Assembly (NCBI GenBank): GCA_018899995.1
Contig: JAHIHE010000136.1
Location: forward strand, 1 to 5,551
Origin: Patescibacteria group bacterium
GTDB lineage: Bacteria > Patescibacteriota > Minisyncoccia > JAHIHE01
Direction: 5' to 3'
DNA length: 5,551 nt
Made by a program: the position numbers and the translations under genes. The notes beneath the pieces were generated by a model. The model was not told the origin of the DNA and did not search any database. It saw only the letters and a list, made by a program, of their open reading frames with translations. Of this stretch, positions 1 through 5,329 are shown piece by piece; within the stretch, counting starts at the first letter, position 1, and each line of letters starts with the position of its first letter.

Positions 1-750
1 ATCCTTTTCTCCATATACAACCAGCATTGGTTTAGTAATGGACTTGAAATAGCGGAAAAGGGGCTTACGGGATAATTTTACTTTTTTAATTACCTCATAA
101 AAGGGAAATACATTATAATCTCCGTCAGGATTTGCAATATCATAAAAACCTGTATAAGAAAATATAAAGTCATAAGGCAGTAATTCGAGCATAATTTCTT
201 TTCCACGGCCTGTTTTTATTTTTTCTCTTGCTCTGGATAATAGTTTTCTAAATTTGACTTTACCAAGCAGATTGTAATAAAATCCGGCGTCATCCCCGCT
301 TGAAAGCAAAACATATTTTGCAACCTTATTTTTTGGTTTATAAAAATTGTACACGCATATCTTATTGGCTCCGGTAGAAGCCCCAATAAGATAAAACTTT
401 TTATAACCCAGCTTTTGAAGAAAACTAATGGCACCATCAATATCTTCTACACACTCCTTAATTTTCTCGTACGCCATGCCAAATTGTTTTCGCTCTATCT
501 TACCATGCTTCTTTACATTGAGTTTTTTAATTAAATGGGCGCCGCGATTATTGAAAAATAAGATTGAAATTTTACAACCATTAAGAATATTAGCTAATGC
601 TCGATTTTTAATTTCGTCATAAAAAACAGACGAACTGCCGTTGCCATGCAAATAAATAGTTATCTCGTCAGATTTTTTTGCATTATACAACAGTCCGGGA
701 AGCGTAAGCCCGTCTCTTGTGGTGAATTCAATAAACTTAGAGTTTGACAT
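1..750 (-). CDS. Alpha/beta hydrolase, C-terminus cut off by window edge
   Basis: The frame is open from ATG at 750 to base 1 (250 codons, no stop), so the C-terminus lies outside the window. The fold signature is clear. Residues 35-38 read HGNG after a hydrophobic strand (oxyanion-hole loop). NNRG at 67-70 fits the loop after the next strand. GASTG at 123-127 is the nucleophile elbow, making Ser125 the likely nucleophile. The last visible residues (P241 to D250, ending VVYGEKD) match the strand carrying the acid, with Asp250 as candidate; the catalytic His is beyond the edge. No signal peptide or membrane segment is seen, so it is probably a cytoplasmic esterase or peptidase of unknown substrate. 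The region between nucleophile and acid (about 155-230) is charged and helical, like a lid. No convincing Shine-Dalgarno precedes the ATG. It lies 83 bp downstream of the ATPase gene, with a palindrome in the gap. Confidence 0.85.
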   Translation of the reverse strand, partial: MSNSKFIEFTTRDGLTLPGLLYNAKKSDEITIYLHGNGSSSVFYDEIKNRALANILNGCKISILFFNNRGAHLIKKLNVKKHGKIERKQFGMAYEKIKECVEDIDGAISFLQKLGYKKFYLIGASTGANKICVYNFYKPKNKVAKYVLLSSGDDAGFYYNLLGKVKFRKLLSRAREKIKTGRGKEIMLELLPYDFIFSYTGFYDIANPDGDYNVFPFYEVIKKVKLSRKPLFRYFKSITKPMLVVYGEKD

Positions 751-796
751 AACAATAATTTTTTTATTTCTTGAAATTTTAAGCTTATTTTATTTT

Positions 797-822
797 AGTA
801 TGGTAATACATATTACCATACT
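797..822. repeat. Intergenic palindrome, copy 1 (type I)
   Basis: A perfect 12-bp inverted repeat, AGTATGGTAATA and TATTACCATACT, is separated by the dinucleotide CA. It sits 11 bp beyond the stop codon of the ATPase gene and 46 bp before the hydrolase start. The outer pair that is C-G in copies 2 and 3 is T/G here. Read on the coding (minus) strand it is followed by AAAATAAAATAAG, so there is no U-tract and it does not look like an intrinsic terminator. Confidence 0.95.
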
Positions 823-833
823 GTTTAAAAAAT

Positions 834-2361
834 CTATTTTTCAACCAGCGAATCCTTTAGCAATTTACTCTGCCATTCAAACGCTTCGCGGGCGGTGATT
901 CTTAGTTTTTTCATCAGGACTATTTCCTGCGTCATCAAACGCAATAAATGCAAATGCAGCAAGTCGCTTTTTTTGTACAAATCGCGATAAATTGGATGAT
1001 CTTGGTTGATATAAATCGCGTTGCCCTCGCTCAATACTTCCGGACCATATTCGCCCAAGCTCACAATGCCGCAGGAAATCCCCAATTTTTTTATTCTGAT
1101 TTTTTTCATTACGAGCGGCTTCGCCTCAACTTTTGTCTCTTCTTTTTCACTTTCAATGTCTTCTTTGGTTTTATCTTCGGTATTATTTTTACTGCCATCG
1201 CTTGATTTTTCATTCTTAATATCTCGTTCTTCCTGTTCGGAATTTTCATCTTTCTGCGTCAAAGACTTTGCGGAAAAATCAGCGCTTGCCGCCATCGCCT
1301 TTTTTCTTCCCTCTTCTTTTAGGCGAGTAACTGCTCTTCCCTGCGGAACAAAATCAGGGTTAAGTAGGAGCGCTTCTCTGATATCTTTCATTGTTTCCTG
1401 CAATTCTTTCGTGATTTTTTTGATATTTTTGACATCGCTCTGGTTTCTGATGTCTTTGAGCACTTTATCCAGCTCCGCCTGCATCAGCTGATGGAATAAT
1501 TTGTATTCCGGACTATCGGTGATAAAATCGCTCCGCGAAGAAATCAGCGGCAGAAAATCAGCGTTAACGCTTCCGGTAATTCTTGAGGTTCCCTGTTGAT
1601 GTTTTTTCTCAAGCCCGAATAATTCCCGTTTTATAAAAACCTGCTTCACTCGGCATTCCGCTCCCGGCTCATCAATGTCTCTGGCGCTTAAAGCAACTAT
1701 GATCTCTCCCTCAATTTTTCCGAACATTGTTTTTATTTTAATCGGAATAACTTTGCCAGCCACCGTTTTAGCGGTTATTTTTTTGTTATTCAGAAAAATA
1801 CTGAATTTTCTGGCGCGCAATGGCACGGACTGTTTCAGATATTTTTCCACCTCGCCCACGCTAATTTTCTTTTTTAATTTATTCAAAATTATTTTCGTGC
1901 CTTCTTTGTCCAGCGGAGACGCTTTTTCCCTTTCAATCGGCAATTCCCAGTTGTCCGATTTTTTCCAATCAGCGCTGTCAAAAATTATCGTGCATTTATT
2001 TTTACCTTTGACGCTTTGCACAATAAATTGCTCTGCCAAAGACAAGGCGGAAAATTTTCCAATTCCAAACTGCCCAATTTGTTTTCTTCCAAATCGCGGA
2101 GAAACATTTCTCATTCTCTTTATCTTCCGAGCCGATCGTAAAAAATTGCGCCAATCCTTTCTCGCTCATTCCGCTTCCATTGTCTTCCACCGTGATTTTA
2201 TCATCCTCAATCATCACAAAAACATCCGTTGCATCCGCGTCACAAGCGTTATTAACGAGTTCCCTGATAAACTCCACGCTCTCCCGATACATTTTCTCCC
2301 CCAAAGTAAAAAGATGGCTTTTGTCCACCGTGATTTGAATTTTTGAATACTTATTGAACAT
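834..2361 (-). CDS. GHKL (HSP90/MutL-type) ATPase, interrupted by a frameshift
   Basis: Two overlapping frames make one protein: the N-terminal part starts at ATG 2361, and the rest runs in a shifted frame from about 2110 to the TAG at 834-836. The span is 1528 nt, one more than a multiple of three. Removing one A from the AAA at 2107-2109 (coding strand) gives a continuous 508-residue product. Numbered that way it has the GHKL N-box (E34, N38, D41-A42; Glu34 the expected general base), the G1 box DNGSGM (60-65), the lid/G2 box GRKQIGQFGIGK (91-102) and the downstream GT (154-155). A transducer-like middle region ends in SRSDF (about 275-279), typical of HSP90/MutL-like ATPases. A helical stretch, a very acidic K/E/D/S linker (about 367-417) and a conserved-looking C-terminal domain with GNAIYINQDHP (about 446-456) follow. 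The family binds and hydrolyses ATP to drive dimer clamping; the client or DNA target is unknown. No clear Shine-Dalgarno is seen. The start overlaps the stop of the small upstream gene by 11 bp, suggesting translational coupling. Confidence 0.85.
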
Positions 2362-2523
2362 AGTCAGTTTTTAAAAATAATTTTCTTAGTTTTATTTTTT
2401 TAATCTTATCGGTATATTCAATCATTTTATTTTTATTACCAGACGATCTTAAATCATTCGCCCATTCGCGCGAATGAGGGACATAAGAAATCGCGTTTAT
2501 AATTTTCCTTTATCCTAAGCCAT
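2351..2523 (-). pseudogene. Small disrupted gene overlapping the ATPase start; function not recognised
   Basis: An uncatalogued short frame lies directly upstream of the ATPase. It is open from 2509 to a TAA at 2351-2353 and reads KIINAISYVPHSREW followed by ANDLRSSGNKNKMIEY and a Lys-rich end, KTDYVQ. This composition is protein-like (Trp, Pro, His, Asp, Gly) rather than random AT. An ATG at 2521-2523 has a perfect GGAGG eight bases upstream but is followed by GCT and then TAG, and the remaining frame is off by one at GGAAAATT. One extra A there, and one change in the TAG, would give a 57-residue protein beginning MA-x-DKGKIINA. The stop lies inside the first codons of the ATPase (overlap 11 bp), as in a coupled pair. 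It may be a decayed accessory gene, or the errors may be in the sequence. I do not recognise a family. Confidence 0.45.
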
Positions 2524-2531
2524 TATATCAA

Positions 2532-2536
2532 CCTCC
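2532..2536 (-). promoter_or_regulatory. Shine-Dalgarno GGAGG before the small disrupted gene
   Basis: The coding strand reads GGAGG, then eight bases (TTGATATA), then ATG at 2523. This is the best ribosome binding site in the window. Its first G is the last base of palindrome copy 2, so a stem formed by that palindrome would end right at the site. It argues that translation once began at 2523 despite the TAG at codon 3. Confidence 0.6.
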
Positions 2537-2563
2537 AGTATGGTAATACATATTACCATACTG
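2536..2563. repeat. Intergenic palindrome, copy 2 (type I)
   Basis: The arms are 13 bp each, CAGTATGGTAATA and TATTACCATACTG, around CA, identical in core to copy 1. It starts one base after the TAA (2565-2567) of the frameshifted remnant and abuts the GGAGG of the next small gene. The plus-strand flank GTTTAAA is shared with copy 1, so the repeat unit may extend past the palindrome on that side. Confidence 0.95.
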
Positions 2564-2564
2564 T

Positions 2565-2818
2565 TTAAACTTGGTTGTTCCTGTGGTGAAAATAAATCCT
2601 GCAATTAAGTTTATTCTTTTTACAAAATTCGTTTATGTTATTTTCTTCAACATTCCAATAATTACTATCTTTTGAATAAATTCTTTTGTATTTCTCAATA
2701 AATTCAGGTTAGAGCATTTATTTTTTACTATTAAATTTATTGAAAAATATTTCTTTTCCGCCCCGATAGAATCTTTGAGAGAGCAAAAAAGTCTTTTGTC
2801 AATACTATGATAATTCAT
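2565..2818 (-). pseudogene. Frameshifted, truncated gene remnant; possibly primase-like
   Basis: The start frame (ATG 2816-2818) reads MNYHSIDKRLFCSLKDSIGA, then EKKYFSINLIVKNKCSN, and degrades near 2707-2708. The -1 frame then takes over with EFIEKYKRIYSKDSNYW and NVEENNINEFCKKNK, ending LNCRIYFHHRNNQV and TAA at 2565-2567. Restoring one C (AACCTG to AACCCTG) joins them into an 84-residue protein with a Pro at 38. The pattern (KYF-x-I-x-LIVKNK, a Tyr-rich stretch, an acidic helix ending in Cys, then a strand CRIYFHHR) resembles, from memory, the N-terminus of small archaeo-eukaryotic-primase-like proteins of about 190 residues. The acidic DxD catalytic part of those proteins would lie beyond the stop and is absent. 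That assignment is weak. The start codon lies inside a decayed palindrome copy, no Shine-Dalgarno precedes it, and the glycosylase ends 18 bp upstream. Confidence 0.5.
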
Positions 2819-2829
2819 ATTACTTAGTG
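2804..2829. repeat. Intergenic palindrome, copy 5 (type II, decayed)
   Basis: The left arm and centre (ACTATGATAATTCATATTA) are identical to copy 4. The right arm reads CTTAGTG instead of TCATAGTG, which one deletion and one substitution explain. It begins 7 bp beyond the glycosylase stop and its CAT (2816-2818) is the ATG of the remnant gene. It is a partly eroded member of the family and can form only an imperfect stem. Confidence 0.8.
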
Positions 2830-2836
2830 AAGTGAC

Positions 2837-3817
2837 TTAGAGTCTAATTTCTTTTTCCAACCAAGGGATATGCTCGTTTTTTCTTTTCCAGAAAAGATCT
2901 TCCCAAATGTAATGGACTGCCAATTGTTTGTATTTTCCAAATTTTTCAAAATGTTTCAAAAGTTTTTCAACCGGGACTGGATTTTCAGGGTTTTTATTAA
3001 AAAATAGTTTAGAATATATTTTCTGCTCCCACGGTGAAATGTGATTGAAAAAATCCCAGTGGTGAAAAACATCAAAAAGGATATACCAAACCGTAGCGGG
3101 TCCAACTCCATAAAGTTCAAGCAGTTCTTTCATTTGGATTTCTCTATCTTTCTTTCTTAAATCAAATTCGTTAATTATCCCTTTGGCAAATTGTTCGTCT
3201 ATTCTCTTGATTGATTTTGCCCGATAGCCGACTTTCAGCGCGCGCAAATCTTCTTCGCTTATTTTCTGGAGCCCGCCCTCGCTCCAAAAACACCGGAGTT
3301 TTTTGCCGTCAAATTCAAGCAAAGTTCCGAAATTTTCAAGGAGCGCTTGGAACATTTGCACGGTTCTTTTGACTGTGGCATTCTGAAGCACGATCCCGAT
3401 AATTATGTACTCATATAAAGAGCCATGATGTCCCGGCCTCATGCCTTTTAGTCTTTTGATAGACGGAGCCAGTATCTTATCATTTCCAAAAACGCGGTAA
3501 AATTCTTTCAAATTGAAATCCAAATTATATTTGTATTTGATCTCTTCTGTTAAAGTTTTAACAAGATTCTCTGATAAATTCTTCTGGGAATAAATTTTTA
3601 TTTCAATTAGAGGATTATTAGTTGTTCCTTTGTTTATAAATTTCAATCCTAACGAAGCTTTTCTCCACCTCCAAGTCTGCCAGCGAATACTGGGTTCCCA
3701 ATAATTATCAGGAGAAGGAAAATGTCCCGGCTTATGAAATGTCGTATCAAAGGCGAATGGCGCTGTCGGTTTAATCTTAACTGTTTTTTGAAGTTTTAAT
3801 TTGATTGATTTTTTCAC
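2837..3817 (-). CDS. HhH-GPD DNA glycosylase, AlkA/OGG-like (DNA-3-methyladenine glycosylase II type)
   Basis: This 326-residue protein has the layout of the AlkA/OGG branch of base-excision-repair glycosylases, which flip out and cleave damaged bases. An N-terminal beta domain (about 17-75, with FDTTF and WQTWRW) precedes the helical core. The helix-hairpin-helix is at about 232-245, ELYGVGPATVWYI (G237, G239, P240). The catalytic loop follows as HISPWEQKIYSK (259-270). AlkA-type enzymes have an Asp here; the aligned residue is Glu264, a possible functional substitution or shift in chemistry. There is only one Cys (C176), so no 4Fe-4S cluster as in EndoIII/MutY. The start is GTG at 3817: the frame has a TGA a few codons upstream and no ATG near, and an ATG at 3830 is out of frame. 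Shine-Dalgarno is weak. Lesion specificity (alkylated purines or 8-oxoG) cannot be read from the sequence. It lies 68 bp after the peptidase gene. Confidence 0.85.
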   Translation of the reverse strand: MKKSIKLKLQKTVKIKPTAPFAFDTTFHKPGHFPSPDNYWEPSIRWQTWRWRKASLGLKFINKGTTNNPLIEIKIYSQKNLSENLVKTLTEEIKYKYNLDFNLKEFYRVFGNDKILAPSIKRLKGMRPGHHGSLYEYIIIGIVLQNATVKRTVQMFQALLENFGTLLEFDGKKLRCFWSEGGLQKISEEDLRALKVGYRAKSIKRIDEQFAKGIINEFDLRKKDREIQMKELLELYGVGPATVWYILFDVFHHWDFFNHISPWEQKIYSKLFFNKNPENPVPVEKLLKHFEKFGKYKQLAVHYIWEDLFWKRKNEHIPWLEKEIRL

Positions 3818-3835
3818 AAGTTGCTTTCATGCCGG

Positions 3836-3863
3836 CAGTATGGTAATACATATTACCATACTG
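3836..3863. repeat. Intergenic palindrome, copy 3 (type I)
   Basis: Arms CAGTATGGTAATA and TATTACCATACTG around CA, identical to copy 2 over 28 bp. It starts 22 bp beyond the stop of the peptidase gene and ends about 20 bp before the glycosylase GTG. The plus-strand flank is GAAACATT, unlike the GTTTAAA of copies 1 and 2. The coding strand continues CCGGCATG with no U-tract. Confidence 0.95.
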
Positions 3864-3885
3864 AAACATTATTATAATCTTGAAA

Positions 3886-4866
3886 TTAATAAACTGTTTT
3901 CTCGTCAATTGAAAAATATTTATTTTCCGCGTCTATTGTCGCTTTGCAGCCAATCGGAAAAATATAATTTTCCACGCAATGGCCGAGTTCGCCGATTTCT
4001 AAAATCGGGAATGAATAATCTTTTGCAACCTCTAAAAATACTTCGCCCGCTTTCCTGTCTTGACTTTTGTCTTCCATGTGTGAACCATAAAAATGACCTA
4101 AAATCACGCCGTTTATCTTGTCAAAAATTCCGGCTTGCCTGAAATGAGTAAAAGCTTGGTCTATCGCGGCAATATTATACATATACGATTCAAGGAACAA
4201 AATTGCGCCTCTGTAATCCGGTTTAAAAGCTGTGTTTTCAAGATTAACAAGGCAAGTTATATTTCCACCGATGAGTTTTCCTTTGGTCTTACCTTTGCGC
4301 ACGCATTGCCAACCCTCATATTTTTCATTTTCATTTAGTTTATCCAAACCCTTCCAGTCCGAATTCGGTTGTAGTTTTCCAACATTTCCCTCAAGCCAAG
4401 TCTTGATCAAATTTTCTTTGATTATCGCTGACATCGGTTCGCCAAAAGTGAAAATTAGATCAGGACCATGATAGGTTATCAAACCGGTTTTTGAAAATAT
4501 CGGATTTAAGAGTGTCGTCCCGTCGCTAATCCCGGAAAATATTTTGGGATTATTCTTGATCAAATCAAAATCCAAACCGTCCAAAAGATTATTCGCGGTT
4601 GAACCGCCAATAGACATTATCACCGCTTTTACGCTTTTGTCGGCGAACGCTTCGTGAATATCGCGTAGCCGCTCTTCCGCAGTTCCACTTGAATAATAAT
4701 ATCTTCCCAAAGCATTCTTTCCGGTTTTTACTTTTAACCCCAAACTTTCCAGAAATTTTACGCCGTTATTAAATTGTCCTTTCAATTCTTTGGGCACTCC
4801 GCCTGACGGCGACACAATCATTACAGTATCGCCTTTTTGCAGTCTTTTTGGTTTAATGATTTGCAT
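3886..4866 (-). CDS. S66 family LD-carboxypeptidase / MccF-like serine peptidase
   Basis: This 326-residue protein matches the usual length and order of peptidase family S66. Members are cytoplasmic: LdcA cleaves the terminal D-Ala from tetrapeptide stems in murein recycling, and MccF cleaves microcin C-type peptide-nucleotides, giving self-immunity. Visible landmarks are an N-terminal strand VMIVSPSGG (15-23), MSIGG (84-88), the nucleophile motif GISDGTTLLN (112-121) with Ser114, YHGPD (132-136), a strand ILFLE with catalytic Glu226, and GHCVENYIFPIG (295-306) with His296. The Ser-Glu-His triad is therefore complete. There is no signal peptide. ATG at 4866 is the natural start, immediately before the conserved beginning; no Shine-Dalgarno precedes it. 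Sequence alone does not separate murein recycling from peptide-antibiotic detoxification, and no murein-recycling gene is adjacent. Confidence 0.93.
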   Translation of the reverse strand: MQIIKPKRLQKGDTVMIVSPSGGVPKELKGQFNNGVKFLESLGLKVKTGKNALGRYYYSSGTAEERLRDIHEAFADKSVKAVIMSIGGSTANNLLDGLDFDLIKNNPKIFSGISDGTTLLNPIFSKTGLITYHGPDLIFTFGEPMSAIIKENLIKTWLEGNVGKLQPNSDWKGLDKLNENEKYEGWQCVRKGKTKGKLIGGNITCLVNLENTAFKPDYRGAILFLESYMYNIAAIDQAFTHFRQAGIFDKINGVILGHFYGSHMEDKSQDRKAGEVFLEVAKDYSFPILEIGELGHCVENYIFPIGCKATIDAENKYFSIDEKTVY

Positions 4867-4907
4867 AAAATTTTATGAATCGCGTATAATTTATTAAAAA
4901 TAATGCG

Positions 4908-4937
4908 ACACTATGATAATTCATATTATCATAGTGT
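4908..4937. repeat. Intergenic palindrome, copy 4 (type II)
   Basis: The arms are ACACTATGATAAT and ATTATCATAGTGT around TCAT. Aligned on the central CA, it differs from type I at two paired positions, each changed on both arms (G-C to A-T at the sixth pair, G-C to C-G at the eleventh), plus one uncompensated change that opens the innermost pair. It lies 51 bp beyond the stop of the 96-residue gene and about 40 bp before the peptidase start. Confidence 0.95.
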
Positions 4938-4988
4938 TTTAAAAATTAAAATTTTTCGTAAGTCAATAGGCCTATCAAAGGAAAAATA

Positions 4989-5279
4989 TTAATTCATATC
5001 CCCGAGCATCTTATCAAATTCTCCTTTTTCAATCGCCTCACTCATCTGGGGCAAAACCTGTTTCACTAATTGCTTTTTTTGCCAATCGCTCATGCCTTTC
5101 CAGTGCTTAACCATCATTTCCATCTGCGGATTGGCGGGCAAATTTTCCTTTCCCGAGGCCATTTTATCCAGAGTTTTCAAAATAAAATCTTCTTTCTGCT
5201 CATCGCTCATTTTTTTGAAAGCGGATTTGAAAAGCGACATTGTTATTTTATTTTTGCCCAAAAAATCAAAGAAACCCAT
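4989..5279 (-). CDS. Small helical hypothetical protein with internal duplication
   Basis: This 96-residue, highly charged, Met- and Lys-rich protein opens with an amphipathic MGFFDFLGKN and has no long hydrophobic segment, so it is probably soluble, perhaps peripherally bound through its N-terminus. Two segments 39 residues apart match: MSDEQKEDFILKTLDKM (24-40) and MSDWQKKQLVKQVLPQM (63-79), with identical M-S-D-x-Q-K starts, Leu at position 14 and Met at position 17. The protein thus looks like two copies of a helical unit joined by a linker (about 41-62). I do not recognise the family and give no function. The start is well supported: AAAGGA lies six bases before the ATG at 5279. It is the first gene of the same-strand run, preceded by a long gene-free stretch where its promoter should lie. 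Confidence 0.75.
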   Translation of the reverse strand: MGFFDFLGKNKITMSLFKSAFKKMSDEQKEDFILKTLDKMASGKENLPANPQMEMMVKHWKGMSDWQKKQLVKQVLPQMSEAIEKGEFDKMLGDMN

Positions 5280-5285
5280 AGTAAT

Positions 5286-5291
5286 TCCTTT
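5286..5291 (-). promoter_or_regulatory. Shine-Dalgarno AAAGGA of the 96-residue gene
   Basis: The coding strand reads AAAGGA, six bases, then ATG at 5279. A TATAAA-like stretch (coding strand of about 5303-5308) could be a -10 element, but the surrounding DNA is almost all A/T and no -35 box stands out, so I do not call a promoter. Confidence 0.6.
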
Positions 5292-5329
5292 CTTTTTTAA
5301 TTTATATAAATTTATTAAAAAATATTAAT

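Noticed and set aside
216..440. Minus-strand 74-residue open frame
   Set aside because: It lies in another frame inside the hydrolase, whose 250-codon frame carries all the family motifs.
1675..2346. Plus-strand 223-residue open frame
   Set aside because: Antisense to the ATPase, with Phe/Leu/Ser-rich content typical of the complement of a Lys/Glu-rich gene. The same applies to the other plus-strand frames at 948-1491, 3801-4471 and 5070-5328.
2351..2523. Alternative genetic code explaining the in-frame TAG or other breaks
   Set aside because: UGA recoding would not fix a TAG or a one-base shift, TAG is the stop of the ATPase, and the other genes read cleanly with the standard code.
2633..2706. 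C-terminal end of the 61-residue frame as real protein
   Set aside because: After about 2707 the neighbouring frame (EFIEKYKRIYSKDSNYW) is far more protein-like, so the stop at 2633 is reached only after the frameshift.
4885..4890. Plus-strand TATAAT as a -10 promoter
   Set aside because: No matching -35 and no plus-strand gene; chance is likely in A/T-rich DNA.
797..4937. Palindromes as rho-independent terminators
   Set aside because: No U-tract follows the stem on the coding strand (AAAATAAAA, GGAGGTTG, CCGGCATG, GTCGCATT) and the stems are A/T-rich; opposite-strand flanks have at most three or four T.
4908..4937. Fur/PerR-like operator because of ATGATAAT...ATTATCAT
   Set aside because: The resemblance is to A/T-rich dyads in general; type I copies do not fit, and the copies follow unrelated genes with no iron or peroxide functions.
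797..4937. CRISPR array
   Set aside because: Repeat spacing is about 0.24 to 1.7 kb and whole genes fill the intervals; no cas genes.
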